Shown: one piece after another, positions 61,782 to 64,000 of the stretch | How positions within the stretch are numbered: the stretch's first letter is position 1 | Layout: each line of letters opens with the position of its first letter | Assembly (NCBI GenBank): GCA_002709385.1 | Contig: PAQS01000018.1 | Coordinates: 25,784-89,783 of the forward strand | DNA length: 64,000 nt | Direction of reading: 5' to 3' | Origin: Waddliaceae bacterium | GTDB lineage: Bacteria; Chlamydiota; Chlamydiia; Chlamydiales; GCA-2709385 | The notes under the pieces: model-generated | The model's database searches: none | Told to the model about the DNA's origin: nothing | Seen by the model: the letters and a program-made list of their open reading frames with translations, nothing else | Position numbers and translations under genes: made by a program

Positions 61782-62454
61782 AACAAAAAAAGCGATTGTT
61801 GTTGTACATAGTGGTGGAATGGATTCTTCTATATGTTTAGCTTTAGCCATAAAAAAATATTCTGCTGATGAGGTACTCAGTCTTTCTTTTCGTTATGGAC
61901 AAAGGCATAGTCCAGAACTAATTCAAGCCAAAAAAATTAGTGAAGAGTGGAATGTAGACCACATTGAATTGTCTATCGACTGTTTACAAGAGATTACAGA
62001 CAATGCTTTGATGAACACAGATATGGTCATTGATTATACCGAGCAAGTACCTAATACCTTGGTTTTAGGAAGAAATGGCCTTATGGCTAGAATAGCAGCA
62101 ATTCATGCTCATTCCTTAGGTGCCAAAAAAATTGCACTTGGAGTGATGGGGCTAGAAGAAGCGAATTCTGGATATCGCGATTGTTCTCGTCGTTATATGA
62201 ATCTTATGGAAGAAATTCTCCGAATTGACTTAGATGATGAGTCTTTTGAAGTGTTAACTCCTTTAGTGGATATGACAAAGGCTGAGACGATGAAGCTGGC
62301 TGACGAGCTAGGGGTGCTTGATTACTTATTAGAAAACACCATTACTTGTTATGAAGGCCTTCCCAAAGAAGGATGTAAGGTTTGTCCTGCCTGTAAGCTT
62401 CGTAATGAAGGAATCTTAGAGTACCGTCAAACCCAGTACGCTACAAGTCTTTGA
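61774..62454 (+). CDS. queC: 7-cyano-7-deazaguanine synthase
   Basis: QueC makes preQ0 from 7-carboxy-7-deazaguanine with ATP and ammonia. VHSGGMDSS is the PP-loop; SFRYGQRHSPEL, PNTLVLGRNGLMARIAA and ITCYEGLPKEGCKVCPACKLR supply the active site and the Cys4 zinc site. preQ0 is the precursor of queuosine in tRNA and of some 7-deazaguanine DNA modifications. No queD, queE or tgt is in the window. GTG at 61774 with AGAGG upstream is preferred over GTG 61759. Confidence 0.92.
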   Translation: MLKTKKAIVVVHSGGMDSSICLALAIKKYSADEVLSLSFRYGQRHSPELIQAKKISEEWNVDHIELSIDCLQEITDNALMNTDMVIDYTEQVPNTLVLGRNGLMARIAAIHAHSLGAKKIALGVMGLEEANSGYRDCSRRYMNLMEEILRIDLDDESFEVLTPLVDMTKAETMKLADELGVLDYLLENTITCYEGLPKEGCKVCPACKLRNEGILEYRQTQYATSL

Positions 62455-62495
62455 AAAAGTAAAGTCATTTCATGGCACTTGCTTTTTGTAAAAAA

Positions 62496-62826
62496 CACCA
62501 CAAAGTAGAGCTAGAAGTCGCAATTTCTCTGTGCTCTCTCGTGTCTCAGTGGTAATGAAAAAAAACACCACAGAGTCACAAGAGTTCACAGAGTAGAAAT
62601 AGAATCACAATTTCTCTGTGTTTTCTCGTGCCTCAGTGGTAATGAAAAAAAACACCACAGAGCCACAAGAGTTCACAGAGTAGAGGTAGAAATCGCAATT
62701 TCTCTGTGTTCTCTCGTGTCTCGGTGGTGATCAAAAAAACACCACAGAGCCACAAGAGTTCACAGAGTAGAGGTAGAAATCACAATTTCTCTGTATTCTC
62801 TCTTGTCTCGGTGGTGATCAAAAAAA
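62496..62826. repeat. Four-copy array of CACCACAGAG palindromic repeats
   Basis: Units start at 62496, 62566, 62653 and 62740. Units 2-4 are 87 bases long; unit 1 is 70 bases and lacks part of the left arm. Each unit is a hairpin: the left arm begins CACCACAGAGCCACAAGAG and the right arm ends TCGTGTCTCGGTGGTG, with a TAGAAATCGCAATT-like loop and an A-rich linker. The array fills most of the 461-base gap between queC and the LRR gene. There is no cas gene and the units are not spacer-separated, so it is not a CRISPR. Confidence 0.93.
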
Positions 62827-62892
62827 CATGTAAATTGGCATTGTTGAACCCGCCTCTTGCTTTTTTGTTTATTCTTGTTTGAGTTATAAAAG

Positions 62893-62912
62893 CGAACTCA
62901 AATAGGAGTTCG
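62893..62912 (+). promoter_or_regulatory. Hairpin covering the LRR gene ribosome binding site
   Basis: CGAACTC (62893-62899) pairs perfectly with GAGTTCG (62906-62912). The AGGAG Shine-Dalgarno (62904-62908) lies in the loop and right arm, 4 bases from the ATG at 62916. Melting of the stem would expose it. Confidence 0.5.
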
Positions 62913-62915
62913 TTT

Positions 62916-63797
62916 ATGATTCACTCTCTCCAACACACACCATATGCCAAATTTATCAGTACAACTCATGTAGAAAACCGTTTACGAGAAATTTTTGATG
63001 AAAATCCTTTGTTTTGGAAAGAAAAAGTCCCCGATTGGAACGAAGAAGGATGGCAAAAGAAACTAAAAGAACAAAAACATTTAGATTTAAGTATTAAAAC
63101 GGAAAATGGTCCCAAATGTGTGTTAAAGCGTATAGAAGAGTTAGCCTATCTACTAGATTCTTGCCCATCTTTGAATAGCTTAAGTTTGAAAGGCTGTAAA
63201 AATATCTTTTTTCTTCGCTTAGTTTCTAATAAAAATCCAAAACTGATTCATTTGAATTTAAGTAGTTCCATTCTTCCTAAATGTGAAGGGGGATTATTAG
63301 ATCGATTTTCTAAACTCAAATATTTAGATATATCTGATAGTCAATTAGATGATGAATGGTTACCTTGCATCTATTCTTTGAAAAATCTAGAACAGCTAAA
63401 CCTTTCGAACAATCAATTTACAGATAAAGGTTTACCTGATCTTTTAGGACGTCTTCATAAACTCAAATCCCTTAATCTTTCATCTTGTAATGCTGTTACT
63501 CATAGAGCATTAAAACCTCTCCTTTTTTCAAAAAGTATTCGATCTTTAAATATTCAGGATTGTGCCGTAACAAAGGAAATTAATAAAACGATTCGCTTGT
63601 TACGTAGATTTAATAACTTAGAGTCTCTAATTATTGGGAGTGCCAGTATAAAGCTAGAAAAGTCCTCTAAAAGTAAAAGTGTATTATTTAAATTGAAGCG
63701 CTTTGTTAGAAAAAACTCTTTAGAATCACAATGCTTAAAATTTCCTCATCTTCAAAAATTGTTTGTTAATGGGAAGGTGATTGTTATCAAAAAGTAG
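62916..63797 (+). CDS. Leucine-rich repeat protein, probable host-directed
   Basis: A 293-residue protein. Residues 1-60 are helical with Trp-rich segments (ENPLFWKEKVPDWNEEGWQKKL), reminiscent of an F-box-like front end but too weak to call. Residues about 75-230 are LRRs: LNSLSLKGCKNI, LIHLNLSSSIL, LKYLDISDSQLDDEWL, LEQLNLSNNQFTDKGL, LKSLNLSSCNAVTHRAL, IRSLNIQDCAVT. The cysteine-containing xxLSxC variant resembles eukaryotic-type LRRs. The C-terminus is very basic. No signal peptide, as expected for a type III substrate. ATG at 62916 has GGAG upstream, partly in a hairpin. Confidence 0.85.
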   Translation: MIHSLQHTPYAKFISTTHVENRLREIFDENPLFWKEKVPDWNEEGWQKKLKEQKHLDLSIKTENGPKCVLKRIEELAYLLDSCPSLNSLSLKGCKNIFFLRLVSNKNPKLIHLNLSSSILPKCEGGLLDRFSKLKYLDISDSQLDDEWLPCIYSLKNLEQLNLSNNQFTDKGLPDLLGRLHKLKSLNLSSCNAVTHRALKPLLFSKSIRSLNIQDCAVTKEINKTIRLLRRFNNLESLIIGSASIKLEKSSKSKSVLFKLKRFVRKNSLESQCLKFPHLQKLFVNGKVIVIKK

Positions 63798-63803
63798 TGA
63801 GTT

Positions 63804-63929
63804 TTAAAAAGCTAAAGCTTTTCCTCCGTTTCTGCTCTCATCGGCAACGGCGCGAATGAGTCCAGTTTCAGGAATTACTTTATAGTGGACCCCATTGTCT
63901 AGACCAAAAATGCTGATTTTATTACTCCC
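63804..63929 (-). pseudogene. Possible decayed gene end
   Basis: Reading the minus strand, 63929-63804 translates to a protein end with IFGLDNGVHYKVIPETG, then LIRAVADESRNGGKALAF before TAA. The frame is closed just upstream by TGA at 63932-63930 and an earlier TAA. The ending recalls the C-terminus of gamma-glutamyltranspeptidases, but the match is weak. It could be a broken gene or chance. Confidence 0.3.
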
Positions 63930-64000
63930 TCAGGAGATAGCTACATTGTTGGTCTTAGTTTATGATTTTGCTTATGTTTTCCGGTCACCTCTTTAGTAAA

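Noticed and set aside
62496..62826. CRISPR array
   Set aside because: The units are near-identical through their whole 87 bases with no variable spacers, there is no leader and no cas gene, and single copies of the same element occur elsewhere in the window.

Overview
The window looks like a chromosome segment of a member of the Chlamydiae, probably an environmental, amoeba- or protist-infecting lineage rather than Chlamydia itself. The basis is gene order recalled from Chlamydia trachomatis: miaA / radical-SAM mqnC / coiled-coil protein / rsfS / fabF / Nudix hydrolase; groES-groEL next to pepF; HU-like protein / conserved chlamydial protein / accA / lipid ABC exporter; and priA, aas, cysS, lysS and mutS nearby. 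Additions not expected in a reduced human pathogen are a type III glutamine synthetase, most of a biotin pathway, a CheA-like kinase, a phytochelatin synthase and several eukaryote-directed proteins. The DNA is AT-rich, coding is dense, and many neighbours overlap as TAATG or ATGA. Species cannot be named from sequence reading alone, and no database search was possible.

Layout. 1-1102: the 3' part of a gene carrying a SopB/IpgD-type CX5R phosphatase motif. 1201-4467: khpA, ssb, an NrnA-like DHH phosphoesterase, miaA. 4685-5818 (minus): mqnC of the futalosine menaquinone route. 6092-13307: long coiled-coil protein, then glnN-nadD-rsfS-SUI1-fabF-Nudix. 13457-14671: two small related genes of unknown function. 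14671-19398: bioF, a BioG/BioH-like esterase, bioC, bioD, bioA. 19665-24544: membrane protein, double rhodanese, glycerophosphodiesterase (minus), secreted phytochelatin synthase. 24673-29526: acyltransferase-ACP-acyl-ACP synthetase fusion, cysS, winged helix, ferredoxin. 29739-35250: small hypotheticals, lysS (minus), lipoprotein, CheA-like protein (minus). 35435-39217 (minus): two hypotheticals and priA. 39538-40710: very AT-rich gene with in-frame tandem repeats and a YopT-like His/Asp signature. 40826-47768 (minus): degenerate M48-type lipoprotein, mutS, tRNA-Asn, AsmA-like protein, groEL, groES with a CIRCE-like operator. 48000-54951: hypothetical genes, pepF, HPr, bifunctional nuclease, rpiA, Nif3-like, tyrS. 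55390-62454: HU/IHF, conserved chlamydial protein, L,D-transpeptidase-like protein, accA, MsbA-like exporter, queC. 62496-62826: four-copy palindromic repeat array. 62916-63797: leucine-rich-repeat protein. The last 200 bases hold what looks like a decayed minus-strand gene end.

How the parts fit. Housekeeping blocks (translation, RNA modification, repair, folding) alternate with genes likely used at the host interface: the SopB-like phosphatase, the YopT-like protein, the LRR protein and perhaps the secreted phytochelatin synthase. Fatty-acid and envelope work is spread over fabF, accA, the aas fusion, the lipid exporter and the glycerophosphodiesterase. The biotin genes would supply the cofactor of acetyl-CoA carboxylase, of which accA is present. 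Dispersed palindromic repeats of the CACCACAGAG type sit in intergenic gaps at about 4.5, 29.6 and 62.5 kb.

The least ordinary points are the secreted phytochelatin synthase with a large N-terminal extension, the repeat-bearing YopT-like protein, the SopB-like phosphatase, the three-domain lipid acylation fusion, the M48-like lipoprotein whose catalytic Glu is replaced by Ala, and a textbook intrinsic-terminator hairpin inside the bioF coding sequence.
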